Shown: piece by piece, positions 32,397 through 40,731 of the stretch
Numbering within the stretch: position 1 is the first letter of the stretch
Layout of the letters: every line of letters begins with the position of its first letter
Assembly: GCF_001675045.1 (NCBI RefSeq)
Contig: NZ_LYPA01000078.1
Location: forward strand, 32,289 to 90,590
Direction of reading: 5' to 3'
Source of the DNA: Paenibacillus oryzae
GTDB taxonomy: Bacteria; Bacillota; Bacilli; Paenibacillales; Paenibacillaceae
Length of the DNA: 58,302 bases
Notes under the pieces: generated by a model
Database searches by the model: none
What the model was told of the DNA's origin: nothing
The model's input: the letters and a program-made list of their open reading frames with translations, nothing else
Made by a program: the position numbers and the translations under genes

Positions 32397-33521
32397 ATGG
32401 GACGTAATGGATCCCCATGGAAAAAAATGATATATTCAGCAGCCGGTACAGCTCTGTTCATGTGGCTGCTGCTGTATGCGCCAACGCCTTTTGTCCTATT
32501 TCAGCCCGGCATTGCGATATCTGTGGAGCCGATGATTACATTGGAGGAATTGGATGAAAATTCCGTTCCCGCTGACAATGGAATAACAGAGACCGCTCCT
32601 CACGAAGACAAAAGCGAAGGCGAATTTTTATTGACGGCTGTCAAGCTGACGGAGCCTAACTTCTGGAACGTGGCAAAGGCGGCTTTTCAACGGGATTATG
32701 ATCTTATGCGAAAGCGGGACGTTTACGGCGATGCAAGCCGCAGCCAGTATGTCCGGCAGCTGGCCGTAGTGATGCAGAATTCCCAGAGTAATGCCGTGGA
32801 AGCGGTATACCGTCATCTTTCCGTAACTTATACGCATCGGGTCTCTGCTATCGTTGTAACCGGGATTGTTCCAGGCGAAGGCTCTCAGATGCTGGAGCAG
32901 GGAGACCTTTTAATCGGCGCAGAAGGGGAGGAGCCGTTCCGCGACATAAAGGATGCCGTAAGCCGGTGGCAGCTGAACCGCCAGACGAACGAGGCATGGA
33001 AGCTTGTTATTGATCGCGGAGGCGAGCGCATGGTGTTGGAATTGGAGAAGTCGTCAGATGCGGCAGGAAATGCCCTCAAATACTCAGAAAATGAGCGTTT
33101 GGAGCAATTTGCTGCGTGGCTTGGCGTTGCCGGGTTTGCGGAGAAGCAAGAGCTTGTCCCGGAGAAAACTCCTCATAAGCTGAATATTTCCGCCAATAAC
33201 ATCGGCGGGCCGTCCGCCGGCCTCGTGTTTGCGCTGCAAGGCGTCGATTTGCTGACGCCGGGAGATTTGACTGGCGGCCGCCGGATAGCAGCGACCGGGA
33301 CGATTAGCCCTGACGGCGCCGTGGGGGATATTGGAGGCATCTCGCAAAAGGTCGTATCGACCAGCTCCGAAGGAGCCGAGCTGTTTCTGGTTCCGCTCGG
33401 GAATGAGGCGGACGCCCGCAAAAAAGCAGCCGCGCTTCATTCGCCGATGAAAATCGCCGGAGTGAGAACTCTTCAAGAGGCGCTGGATGTCATTGAGGAT
33501 TTCATTCGGGAGCCAGCATAA
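32397..33521 (+). CDS. ylbL: YlbL-like membrane-anchored PDZ / Lon-type S16 protease
   Basis: A 374-residue protein: one N-terminal membrane segment (MIYSAAGTALFMWLLLYAP), a long region with a PDZ domain (VVTGIVPGEGSQMLEQGDLL, LIGAEGEEPFRDIKDAV), then a Lon S16 protease domain with the catalytic Ser in NIGGPSAGLVFALQ and Lys in GGISQKVV. The frame is open to 32217, but the ATG at 32397 gives the standard basic-plus-membrane start; ATG 32358 is possible. B. subtilis YlbL helps clear the cell-division inhibitor YneA. Confidence 0.88.
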   Translation: MGRNGSPWKKMIYSAAGTALFMWLLLYAPTPFVLFQPGIAISVEPMITLEELDENSVPADNGITETAPHEDKSEGEFLLTAVKLTEPNFWNVAKAAFQRDYDLMRKRDVYGDASRSQYVRQLAVVMQNSQSNAVEAVYRHLSVTYTHRVSAIVVTGIVPGEGSQMLEQGDLLIGAEGEEPFRDIKDAVSRWQLNRQTNEAWKLVIDRGGERMVLELEKSSDAAGNALKYSENERLEQFAAWLGVAGFAEKQELVPEKTPHKLNISANNIGGPSAGLVFALQGVDLLTPGDLTGGRRIAATGTISPDGAVGDIGGISQKVVSTSSEGAELFLVPLGNEADARKKAAALHSPMKIAGVRTLQEALDVIEDFIREPA

Positions 33522-34755
33522 CGGGCTTGTCCCGGAAATCCCGCAGCATGGCGGAGGGCAAATCCGCTCCCGGCATGCCTAGCATATAAGCGCCTGTAGC
33601 CGCGATATCAAGCTCCAGATAGCGGTTTGTCTCCGCCAGCCGCGAGGCGTTAAGCAGGACGGGAAGAGCGGCGGAGCGTCGCATCTCCGCCAGCAGCTCC
33701 TGACCCTTGGGCGAAAAGCCCAATACGCGTATATAGCGAACGCCCTCCTCCAGCTTTTCGCGGGTGAAGTCGCTTTTGGCATGTCCGAGCAGGATGGAAA
33801 GCAAGGCGCGCTGCAGCTTGGTTCGCGTGTACCGCTTCGTTTTGAGCGCGTTCAGCAGATGCTCCATATCAAAACCTTGCATAACGGCTAACGACTTGAC
33901 GATACGGTGCTCCAGCCCTTCTGTCATGTCGCGAAGCTCGCGCAGGCCGGCAGCCCCGCTTGTTGCAATGACATGCATAAGCTGAGGCAGAAAGGTGTTC
34001 CAGCCGATAGGAGGAATGCCGTTTTTCCTGGCTTCGGTCAAAATATGTAGCGTTGAAGCCGGTACATAAGGCTTAATATCCTCAAGCCTTCCGCCCTCCG
34101 ACAACAGCTTTCGCAGCGCTGTGGCGCTGGCGATCGGACCGTCGTCTATGGAGGTGTCGCCATATTGCGCGCCTTGGCGGGCAATGGTGTAAGGCCGCAA
34201 GCCGCCGCCAAGCCGGTTCAGGGCAATGAGATAATGCAGGCCTAACGTATGGTTGGGCTGGCTGAACGGAAATGAAGCGGCCTCCGGAAGTCCCAGCTCA
34301 TTCAAATAGGACGCGATGGCGGAGCTATAGGCGGAGGGATAAGGCACTCCTTGATTTAATTGCTGCTTCAGCAAATCCTTAAAGGCTTGCGGCTCAAACG
34401 CCGCTGCATCCGCGGCGGCAAGCAGGGGGGCCAGGCTCCCGCTTTCCGTCCCGAAGCAAAAAGCGTCAACGACGCCGGTGGCCTTAAGCAGCTTGACGGC
34501 TCCGTAGGCGAACCATTCCGCCGGCTGGGTGGCGTAAGCGACGGGGAGCTCGATAACGAGGTCACAGCCGCCCTCAAGCGCCATACGCGTCCTCAGCCAC
34601 TTGTCCGCCATCGCGGGTTCGCCGCGCTGAAGGAAATGGCCGCTCATGACGGCGACTACGGCGTCAGCTCCTGTTATTTTACGGGATTGCTGCAAATGAT
34701 AACGATGACCGTTGTGAAACGGATTGTATTCCACGATCAGTCCAACTGTCGTCAT
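33502..34755 (-). CDS. tmcAL: tRNA(Met) cytidine acetate ligase
   Basis: A 417-residue protein (YlbM) forming N4-acetylcytidine at the wobble base of elongator tRNA-Met from acetate and ATP. The nucleotidyltransferase-like N-terminus reads GLIVEYNPFHNGHRYHLQQS and VVAVMSGHFLQRGEPAMADK; later motifs are FGTESG, PNHTLGLHY and KRYTRTKLQRALLSILLGH. Normal length. It converges with ylbL, the two 3' ends overlapping by 20 bases, and is divergent from yceD. Confidence 0.94.
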   Translation of the reverse strand: MTTVGLIVEYNPFHNGHRYHLQQSRKITGADAVVAVMSGHFLQRGEPAMADKWLRTRMALEGGCDLVIELPVAYATQPAEWFAYGAVKLLKATGVVDAFCFGTESGSLAPLLAAADAAAFEPQAFKDLLKQQLNQGVPYPSAYSSAIASYLNELGLPEAASFPFSQPNHTLGLHYLIALNRLGGGLRPYTIARQGAQYGDTSIDDGPIASATALRKLLSEGGRLEDIKPYVPASTLHILTEARKNGIPPIGWNTFLPQLMHVIATSGAAGLRELRDMTEGLEHRIVKSLAVMQGFDMEHLLNALKTKRYTRTKLQRALLSILLGHAKSDFTREKLEEGVRYIRVLGFSPKGQELLAEMRRSAALPVLLNASRLAETNRYLELDIAATGAYMLGMPGADLPSAMLRDFRDKPVMLAPE

Positions 34756-34885
34756 ATTTTTTTCCCCTCTTGCGGAAATAGTGGTTTGGCTCTACTATAG
34801 CATAGCAAGCCGCTCTGTACAGCATGGGATAGGGCTTGCCTTATGTTGGTTTCGGTCTGCGCAGGAAAATCGCAATGTGAAATTG

Positions 34886-34915
34886 TTGACAAAAGCCTAT
34901 TTAAATCGCTATAAT
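34886..34915 (+). promoter_or_regulatory. Sigma-A promoter of yceD-rpmF
   Basis: A perfect TTGACA (34886-34891) and a perfect TATAAT (34910-34915) with an 18-bp spacer, about 28 bp before the start codon. Confidence 0.85.
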
Positions 34916-34942
34916 AATCTTTGTTTGTTTGGAGTGATGAAT

Positions 34943-35464
34943 ATGCAGTTTCATATGCAAGAGATGATGTCCAAGGGGCTTAAGGCGGACATTAAGGAAA
35001 CGCTGGATGTCAGCAGTCTCTTCAAAGGCAAGCCCGATGTGCTTGGCGCGGGACCGCTTCATGTAGACATTCATGTAGAGGGACATGCTGGCTTTATCGC
35101 CGCTAACGGGCAGCTGGAGATTGATCTGGAGATGGCGTGCTCGCGTTGTCTTGATCCCGTAAGCGCACATACGGTCATTCCTTTCTCGGAGCAGTTCAAG
35201 CAGGTTTCGGGCGATGAGCCTGACGAAGAGGAAGGCGAAGGCGAAGAATCCGATTTTGCAGAGGTTCCGGGAGAGAGACTGGATCTGAAGCCGTTTCTGG
35301 AGGAAGCTCTTCTGCTATACATTCCCTTTGCTCCGCTTTGCAGCGAACAGTGCAAGGGACTTTGCCAGCAATGCGGGCAAAATCTCAACGAGCGGAAGTG
35401 CGGGTGCAGCAATGAGGTTTTAGATCCTCGATTTGCAGCGCTCAAGGATCTTTTTAAGGACTAG
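34943..35464 (+). CDS. YceD-family (DUF177) protein
   Basis: A 173-residue protein of the YceD/DUF177 family (YlbN in Bacillus), always next to rpmF and linked to 23S rRNA levels. It has CSRCLDP near 70, an acidic stretch (DEPDEEEGEGEESDF) and a C-terminal pair of Cys motifs (CSEQCKGLCQQCGQNLN), probably binding zinc. The ATG at 34943 follows GGAG at eight bases. The long frame from 34724 crosses the promoter and is ruled out. Confidence 0.9.
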   Translation: MQFHMQEMMSKGLKADIKETLDVSSLFKGKPDVLGAGPLHVDIHVEGHAGFIAANGQLEIDLEMACSRCLDPVSAHTVIPFSEQFKQVSGDEPDEEEGEGEESDFAEVPGERLDLKPFLEEALLLYIPFAPLCSEQCKGLCQQCGQNLNERKCGCSNEVLDPRFAALKDLFKD

Positions 35465-35497
35465 CGTATTTTTGAATCTGTGAAGGAGGTGGGAAAG

Positions 35498-35671
35498 ATG
35501 GCAGTACCTCAACGTAGAACATCCAAAACTCGCCGCGACAAACGTCGCACGCATTTTAAACTTGCAGTACCGGGCATGGTAAAATGTGAGCAATGCGGAG
35601 AGCTGAAATTGGCTCACCACGTATGCAAAGTATGCGGATATTACAAAACAAAGGAAATCATTTCCCAATAG
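35498..35671 (+). CDS. rpmF: 50S ribosomal protein L32
   Basis: A 57-residue protein, starting MAVPQRRTSKTRRDKRRTH with the ribosomal L32 signature. It has four Cys in CEQCGELKLAHHVCKVC, the zinc-binding form. The ATG at 35498 follows GAAGGAGGTG; the frame is open six codons earlier. It is cotranscribed with yceD and followed by a terminator. Confidence 0.97.
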   Translation: MAVPQRRTSKTRRDKRRTHFKLAVPGMVKCEQCGELKLAHHVCKVCGYYKTKEIISQ

Positions 35672-35686
35672 GATATGGCTTCGGCG

Positions 35687-35720
35687 ATAGCACTTCATCT
35701 TGCGGTGAGGTGCTATTTTT
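35687..35720 (+). terminator. Intrinsic terminator after rpmF
   Basis: ATAGCAC (35687-35693) pairs with GTGCTAT (35710-35716), with further partial pairing inside, followed by TTTT. Confidence 0.75.
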
Positions 35721-35780
35721 ATGACTACATAAGAATGTCCGGCTGGATGGTTGGCATACCCTCTTGATAGAGGGAGTTGG

Positions 35781-35829
35781 TTGCGCACGGCGGACTTTTT
35801 TTATATACTTGTTTAGTACCAGGTGATAA
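35781..35829 (+). promoter_or_regulatory. fapR operon promoter and FapR operator
   Basis: TTGCGC (35781-35786), 17 bp and TATACT (35804-35809) form a promoter. The TTAGTACCAGGTGATAA at 35813-35829 fits the FapR site known from Bacillus (TTAGTACC then an imperfect inverted half) and sits at the expected start of transcription. Malonyl-CoA would release FapR. The site is by memory of the consensus. Confidence 0.7.
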
Positions 35830-35885
35830 CATGTACTCCTAAACATAAATAGAGAGAATTATCTTTAAACCCTAGAGCGGAGGCG

Positions 35886-36479
35886 ATGCCGGAAATGGAA
35901 CGGATGCCCAAACGGCAGCGGCATCAGCAGCTTGCCCAATACATTGATGACAACCCTTTTATAACGGATAGAGAGTTGACGCGCCTGCTTAAAGTAAGCA
36001 TTCAGACGATTCGGCTGGACCGGATGGAGCTAGGCATTCCCGAGCTCAGAGAACGGATGAAGCTGATGGCGGAGCGTTCCTACGATTCTGTCCGTTCCTT
36101 GCCTCTGCACGAAGTGATCGGGGAAATCGTGGATTTGGAGCTGGACAAGTCCGGCATCTCCATTTTTGAAATTACGGAGGAGCACGTTTTCTCTCGAACA
36201 AACATTGCGCGCGGCCATCATGTTTTTGCTCAGGCCAATTCGCTTGCAGTTGCCGTTATCGACGACGCCATCGCTTTGACGGTAACGGCGGATATCCGCT
36301 TTATCCGTCCTGTCAAGCTGGGCGAAAAATGCATTGCGAAGGCGTATGTCCGTTCAATCTCCGGGGAACGCAGTAAATCGAAGGTGGAGCTGTTCACCTA
36401 TGTAGGCGACGAGATGGTGTTTCAAGGCAATTTCGTCATTTACAGATCGACGGGAGAGCAGATTTTGGAGGAGGAATAA
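35886..36479 (+). CDS. fapR: Fatty-acid biosynthesis transcription factor FapR
   Basis: A 197-residue repressor: N-terminal helix-turn-helix (NPFITDRELTRLLKVSIQTIR) and a C-terminal hot-dog-fold domain that binds malonyl-CoA (ARGHHVFAQANSLAVAVIDD, TADIRFIRPVKLGEKCIAKA, EMVFQGNFVIYR). It controls fatty-acid and phospholipid synthesis genes in Gram-positive bacteria. The ATG at 35886 is close to GGAGG; ATG 35895 has better spacing. It heads the plsX-fab operon next to its own operator. Confidence 0.94.
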   Translation: MPEMERMPKRQRHQQLAQYIDDNPFITDRELTRLLKVSIQTIRLDRMELGIPELRERMKLMAERSYDSVRSLPLHEVIGEIVDLELDKSGISIFEITEEHVFSRTNIARGHHVFAQANSLAVAVIDDAIALTVTADIRFIRPVKLGEKCIAKAYVRSISGERSKSKVELFTYVGDEMVFQGNFVIYRSTGEQILEEE

Positions 36480-36482
36480 ACT

Positions 36483-37472
36483 ATGCGGATCGCCATTGAC
36501 GCTATGGGCGGGGACCACGCTCCAGAGCTGATTGTGCAAGGCGCATTGCAGGCGGCGGCCGAATGGCCGGATACGGAATTGCTGCTGGTTGGAAACGCGT
36601 CGGCGATCGAGCCGCTGCTCGCTGGCGGCATACCGTCAAACGTAAAGCTTCATCATGCCGAGGATGTAATCGCCGGCGATGAGGAGCCGGTCAAAGCCGT
36701 CAGACGAAAAAAAGATTCGTCGATGGTGGTGGCGGGAACACTTGTGAAAGAAAAACAGGCGGATGCGATGTTGTCTGCGGGCAATACGGGCGCGCTGATG
36801 GCAACGGGACTGCTGGTCGTAGGACGCATGTCTGGGATTGAACGCCCGGCACTGGCACCTATGCTTCCTACACAGGACGACATGGGCGTGCTTGCGCTGG
36901 ATCTTGGCGCCAATATGGATGCCAAGCCGGAGCATTTGCTGCAATACGCAATTATGGGCAGCGTATACCGCGCCAAGGTGCATGGCTTATCGCAGCCTCG
37001 GGTCGGCTTGCTTAACGTAGGCACGGAGGCCAAAAAAGGCAGCGAGCTTACGAAGGCGGCGTTTGAGCTGCTGGAGCAGGCTCCCGTTAACTTCATCGGC
37101 AACGTGGAGGCCAGAGACGTGCTGAGCCGCAATTGCGACGTGCTTGTTTGCGACGGCTTCTCCGGCAACATTTTGCTGAAGTCGATGGAAGGTGCGGCGG
37201 GCATGATTTTTTCATCGCTCAAGGATGCATTTGGCCATTCCCTTCTGACCAAAGCAGCCGCAGCGATCATGCTTCCGCGCTTGCGCCATCTGAAGAAAAA
37301 AATGGACTACAAGGAGCATGGCGGCGCTCCTCTGCTGGGGTTAAACGGCCTGGTCGTGAAATGTCACGGCTCATCCGACGCCCTTGCGGTCAAAAATGCC
37401 GTCGGCAAAGCCAGAATCGCCCTGCAAGGCGAATTGATATCATCCATCTCCGCAGAAATTAACGGGAAGTGA
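36483..37472 (+). CDS. plsX: Phosphate acyltransferase PlsX
   Basis: A 329-residue protein turning acyl-ACP and phosphate into acyl-phosphate, the first step of phospholipid synthesis. Family marks: MRIAIDAMGGDHAPELIVQG, SAGNTGALMATGLLVVGRM, DLGANMDAKPEHLLQYA, VGTEAKKGSEL and LVCDGFSGNILLKS. Normal length. It starts three bases after fapR and abuts fabH. Confidence 0.96.
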   Translation: MRIAIDAMGGDHAPELIVQGALQAAAEWPDTELLLVGNASAIEPLLAGGIPSNVKLHHAEDVIAGDEEPVKAVRRKKDSSMVVAGTLVKEKQADAMLSAGNTGALMATGLLVVGRMSGIERPALAPMLPTQDDMGVLALDLGANMDAKPEHLLQYAIMGSVYRAKVHGLSQPRVGLLNVGTEAKKGSELTKAAFELLEQAPVNFIGNVEARDVLSRNCDVLVCDGFSGNILLKSMEGAAGMIFSSLKDAFGHSLLTKAAAAIMLPRLRHLKKKMDYKEHGGAPLLGLNGLVVKCHGSSDALAVKNAVGKARIALQGELISSISAEINGK

Positions 37473-37481
37473 GTGTGTAGC

Positions 37482-38468
37482 ATGAGTTTGCATCCTGTCG
37501 GTATTATTGGAACGGGCAAATATACGCCTGAACGAATTTTGAGCAATCAAGAGCTGGAACGCATGGTGGAAACCAATGATGAATGGATTGTAACGCGGAC
37601 TGGCATTAAAGAGCGCCGCATCGCTGCGGAATCGGAAGCAACCTCCGATTTGGCCTACCAGGCGGCACTAAAGGCACTGGAGGCGGCCAATTTGAAGGCG
37701 GCTGATCTGGATCTCATTATCGTCGCAACAATTACGCCGGATATGTTTTTCCCTTCGACGGCCTGCCTGCTGCAAAACAAGCTGGGCGCAGCAAAAGCGG
37801 CCGCTTTTGATCTCTCCGCCGCATGCTCGGGCTTTATTTACGGGTTGGCTACGGCGTCCAACATGATCGCAACAGGCATGTACAAAAATGCGCTTGTAAT
37901 CGGCGCGGAGACATTGTCCCGAATTACGGATTATACGGACCGCAATACATGCATCCTGTTTGGCGACGGAGCTGGCGCTGTTGTGCTTGGCGAAGTGCCG
38001 GAAGGACGGGGCTTCCGTTCCTTTGAATTGGGCGCTGACGGAAGCGGCGGCGAGCTGCTGAAGATCAGCGGCGGCGGCTCGCGCATTCCGGCTTCGCAGC
38101 AAAGTCTGGAAGACAAGAAGCATTTTATCCATATGGCGGGCAATGATGTATTTAAATTTGCTGTACGCATCATGGGCGGCGCTGCCGAGGAAGCATTGTC
38201 GAAAGCCGGCATGACCAAAGCCGATGTTGATCTTCTGGTGCCGCATCAAGCCAATATCCGCATTATCCAGTCGGCGCTGAATCGCCTGGACTTGCCGGAA
38301 GAAAAAGCTATGATCAACCTGAACAAATACGGGAATATGTCGGCGGCTTCCATTCCGGTTGCGCTCGCAGAAGCTGTGGAGCAGGACCGAGTGAAGGAAG
38401 GCGACTGTGTTGTATTCGTAGGTTTCGGCGGCGGCTTGACATGGGGCGCGTCCGTTCTGGTTTGGTAA
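37482..38468 (+). CDS. fabH: 3-oxoacyl-ACP synthase III (KAS III)
   Basis: A 328-residue thiolase-fold enzyme starting fatty-acid chains from an acyl-CoA primer and malonyl-ACP. The catalytic triad is seen: Cys115 in DLSAACSGFIYG, His in LLVPHQANIRII, Asn in NLNKYGNMSAAS. The C-terminus VFVGFGGGLTWGASVL is typical. The ATG at 37482 follows AAGTGAGTG; the GTG nine bases earlier touches the plsX stop. Having fabH inside the plsX cluster differs from B. subtilis. Confidence 0.96.
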   Translation: MSLHPVGIIGTGKYTPERILSNQELERMVETNDEWIVTRTGIKERRIAAESEATSDLAYQAALKALEAANLKAADLDLIIVATITPDMFFPSTACLLQNKLGAAKAAAFDLSAACSGFIYGLATASNMIATGMYKNALVIGAETLSRITDYTDRNTCILFGDGAGAVVLGEVPEGRGFRSFELGADGSGGELLKISGGGSRIPASQQSLEDKKHFIHMAGNDVFKFAVRIMGGAAEEALSKAGMTKADVDLLVPHQANIRIIQSALNRLDLPEEKAMINLNKYGNMSAASIPVALAEAVEQDRVKEGDCVVFVGFGGGLTWGASVLVW

Positions 38469-38496
38469 AGGTTAAGCTTGGGGGGAGAAAGCGTAG

Positions 38497-39426
38497 ATGA
38501 GCAAAACGGCATTTGTGTTTCCTGGGCAAGGCGCTCAGGCGGTTGGCATGGGCAGAGACGCATACGAGTCCAACCCAAAGGCTAAAGCCATATTTGAGGA
38601 AGCGGACGCCGTATTGGGGTTTCAGCTGAGCGATATCATTTTTAACGGGCCGGAAGAAGCGTTGAAGCAAACGGCCAACACCCAGCCTGCCTTGCTGACC
38701 GTTAGCGCGGCATTGCTGGAGCTGCTGGCGGACAGCGGGCTCAAGCCGGATTATGTCGCGGGCCACAGCCTTGGCGAATATAGCGCGCTTGTTGCCGCAG
38801 GCGTTATAAGCTTCCGCGATGCGGTGGCAACGGTACGCGCGCGCGGCGAATATATGGAGCAGGCCGTTCCGGGCGGACAAGGCGCAATGGCGGCCGTGCT
38901 TGGAGCCGAGCGCGAAGCTCTTGGCGAGCTGTGCCAGGCGGTTTCCGCAGAAGGCAGCGTTGTGGAGCTTGCCAACGTAAATTCGCCGGGTCAAATTGTC
39001 GTTTCCGGAAGCACGGCCGGTGTGCAAAGCATCGTTGCCCGCGGCAAGGAAATTGGCGCCAAACGCGTCATTCCGCTGGAGGTTAGCGGCCCGTTCCATT
39101 CATCGCTGATGAAGCCTGCCGCAGAGCGGCTTGGGGAAACACTGGCGAAGGTCGAGCTAAACGATGCAAAGGTGCCGCTTATTGCTAACGTGACGGCGCG
39201 CGAGGCTGTTCAAGGGGAGGAAATTCGGCGCTTGCTGGTGGAGCAGGTGTATTCCCCGGTGTTATGGGAAGACAGCATCCGCTATTTGATTGAACAAGGC
39301 GTGGATACTTTTGTAGAAATTGGCTCAGGGTCCGTGCTTGCAGGCCTCATTAAAAAAATAGATAAAAATGTCCGTATCATTTCGGTTAATTCGGTGACGG
39401 CGCTGGAAGCGCTGCAAGTAAACTAG
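38497..39426 (+). CDS. fabD: Malonyl-CoA:ACP transacylase
   Basis: A 309-residue enzyme loading malonyl groups onto ACP. The FPGQGAQAVGMG start, the nucleophile Ser91 in AGHSLGEYSAL, Arg in TVRARGEYM and His in SGPFHSSLM are the family's active-site marks. GGGGGAGAAAG precedes the ATG. Third enzyme gene of the fab operon. Confidence 0.96.
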   Translation: MSKTAFVFPGQGAQAVGMGRDAYESNPKAKAIFEEADAVLGFQLSDIIFNGPEEALKQTANTQPALLTVSAALLELLADSGLKPDYVAGHSLGEYSALVAAGVISFRDAVATVRARGEYMEQAVPGGQGAMAAVLGAEREALGELCQAVSAEGSVVELANVNSPGQIVVSGSTAGVQSIVARGKEIGAKRVIPLEVSGPFHSSLMKPAAERLGETLAKVELNDAKVPLIANVTAREAVQGEEIRRLLVEQVYSPVLWEDSIRYLIEQGVDTFVEIGSGSVLAGLIKKIDKNVRIISVNSVTALEALQVN

Positions 39427-39455
39427 CAGCAAAGCAATCAAGGAGGCTGATCTTT

Positions 39456-40205
39456 ATGTTTGCAGGTCTTGAAGGCAAAACGGCGCTTGTAACCGGCGCT
39501 TCGCGGGGCATCGGCCGCGCCATCGCTATCGCGCTGGCGGAAGCCGGGGCGGATGTTGCCGTCAATTATGCCGGCAGCGAAGCCGCTGCTGCGGAAACAG
39601 CCCAAGCGATTGAGGCGCTGGGCCGCCGCGCCATAGTGCTTAAAGGCAATGTCGGCAAAAGCGAAGAGTTTGAAGCCATGGTTAAAGAAACGATTGGCCA
39701 GCTTGGCGGTCTGGACATCCTGGTGAATAACGCGGGCATTACAAGAGATAATTTAATTATGCGCATGAAGGAAGAAGAGTTCGACGAAGTAATCGAGACT
39801 AATCTGAAGGGCGTATTCAACGGCATCAAGGCCGTAACCCGCCATATGATGAAGCAGCGCTCCGGCCGAATTATTAATATTTCTTCCGTTGTTGGCGTGC
39901 TGGGCAATCCGGGTCAGACCAACTACGTCGCAGCCAAAGCCGGCGTCATCGGTCTGACCAAGGCCAGCGCGCGGGAATTGGCATCGCGCGGCATTACCGT
40001 CAATTGCGTCGCTCCCGGCTTTATTGCGACGGATATGACGGATAAGCTGCCGCAGGATATGAAGGAAGCGCTGATGACTCAAATTCCGCTGGCGAAGCTT
40101 GGCTCAGCCGGGGATATCGCGTCCGCTGTACGTTTTTTAGCCTCCGAAGCCGCGTCGTATATGACAGGTCAAACGATCCATGTAGACGGCGGTATGTACA
40201 TGTAG
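39456..40205 (+). CDS. fabG: 3-oxoacyl-ACP reductase
   Basis: A 249-residue short-chain dehydrogenase using NADPH to reduce 3-oxoacyl-ACP. The nucleotide site TGASRGIGRAI (14-24), NNAG at about 91, and the catalytic Ser144 with Tyr157/Lys161 in NYVAAKAG are present. AGGAGG precedes the ATG. Standard place between fabD and acpP. Confidence 0.96.
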   Translation: MFAGLEGKTALVTGASRGIGRAIAIALAEAGADVAVNYAGSEAAAAETAQAIEALGRRAIVLKGNVGKSEEFEAMVKETIGQLGGLDILVNNAGITRDNLIMRMKEEEFDEVIETNLKGVFNGIKAVTRHMMKQRSGRIINISSVVGVLGNPGQTNYVAAKAGVIGLTKASARELASRGITVNCVAPGFIATDMTDKLPQDMKEALMTQIPLAKLGSAGDIASAVRFLASEAASYMTGQTIHVDGGMYM

Positions 40206-40230
40206 GTTTTGAAAAGGTAAAGATGGCATT

Positions 40231-40252
40231 TTGACGTCAATTCTCGTATAAT
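40231..40252 (+). promoter_or_regulatory. Possible internal promoter of acpP with palindrome
   Basis: A perfect TATAAT (40247-40252) lies about 20 bp before acpP. In front of it is the 10-bp palindrome TTGACGTCAA (40231-40240). The hexamer TTGACG is too near to be the -35 (10 bp), so either the promoter is weak or the palindrome is an operator. Confidence 0.35.
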
Positions 40253-40273
40253 ACGGTGGAGGAGGTGAACCGG

Positions 40274-40507
40274 ATGTCCGAAGTAGTGGATCGCGTAAAA
40301 CGTATTGTCATCGACCGCCTTGGCGTAGACGAAGCAGAGGTAACGCTCGAAGCTTCCTTCAAAGATGACCTCGGCGCTGACTCTCTTGACGTAGTAGAAT
40401 TGGTCATGGAGCTGGAAGACGAGTTTGATATGGAAATCTCTGATGAAGATGCAGAGAAAATCACGACGGTGGGAGAAGTTGTGTCTTACATACAATCTCA
40501 TACCTAA
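40274..40507 (+). CDS. acpP: Acyl carrier protein
   Basis: A 77-residue acidic carrier protein; Ser in DLGADSLDVVELVM takes the 4'-phosphopantetheine arm. It starts MSEVVDRVKRIVIDRLGVDE. The ATG at 40274 follows GGAGGAGGTG; the open frame starts six codons earlier. A terminator and a repeat separate it from fabF. Confidence 0.97.
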   Translation: MSEVVDRVKRIVIDRLGVDEAEVTLEASFKDDLGADSLDVVELVMELEDEFDMEISDEDAEKITTVGEVVSYIQSHT

Positions 40508-40516
40508 GGATTGGAC

Positions 40517-40546
40517 AAGTCCCGTTAACCATTACGGGACTTCTCT
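40517..40546 (+). terminator. Intrinsic terminator after acpP
   Basis: AAGTCCCGT (40517-40525) pairs perfectly with ACGGGACTT (40534-40542). The T-run after it is short, so part of transcription may go on to fabF. Confidence 0.65.
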
Positions 40547-40622
40547 CCATACAGGCCATGTTTGCCGATGAATGGATTTATGAATAAACGAATTTATAGC
40601 AGTTTGCTATTTATATAGTGCG

Positions 40623-40673
40623 TGTTCAAAAAGTCTGGTTATTAGTGTCGATGGGAAGCGGACTTTTTGAACA
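40623..40673. repeat. Short palindromic copy of the GTTCAAAAAGTCC element
   Basis: TGTTCAAAAAGTC (40623-40635) and GACTTTTTGAACA (40661-40673) are perfect 13-bp inverted repeats with 25 bp between. The arms match the ends of the elements at 1-188 and 56041-56211, but the inside is nearly gone, so this looks like a deleted copy. It sits between acpP and fabF. Confidence 0.65.
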
Positions 40674-40687
40674 TCCTCATATAGAAG

Positions 40688-40711
40688 GATAACGGTTTCG
40701 TTATCTATAAT
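40688..40711 (+). promoter_or_regulatory. Palindrome and -10 box of the fabF promoter
   Basis: GATAACG (40688-40694) and CGTTATC (40699-40705) are perfect inverted repeats around GTTT and abut a perfect TATAAT (40706-40711). The -35 zone has no good match, so an activator or repressor at the palindrome is plausible. Confidence 0.45.
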
Positions 40712-40731
40712 GCGGGTCAGAGGTGAATGCA

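Noticed and set aside
35735..35800. Relic of the GTTCAAAAAGTCC element before fapR
   Set aside because: Only GCGGACTTTTT is shared; no partner arm is seen, so chance similarity is likely.
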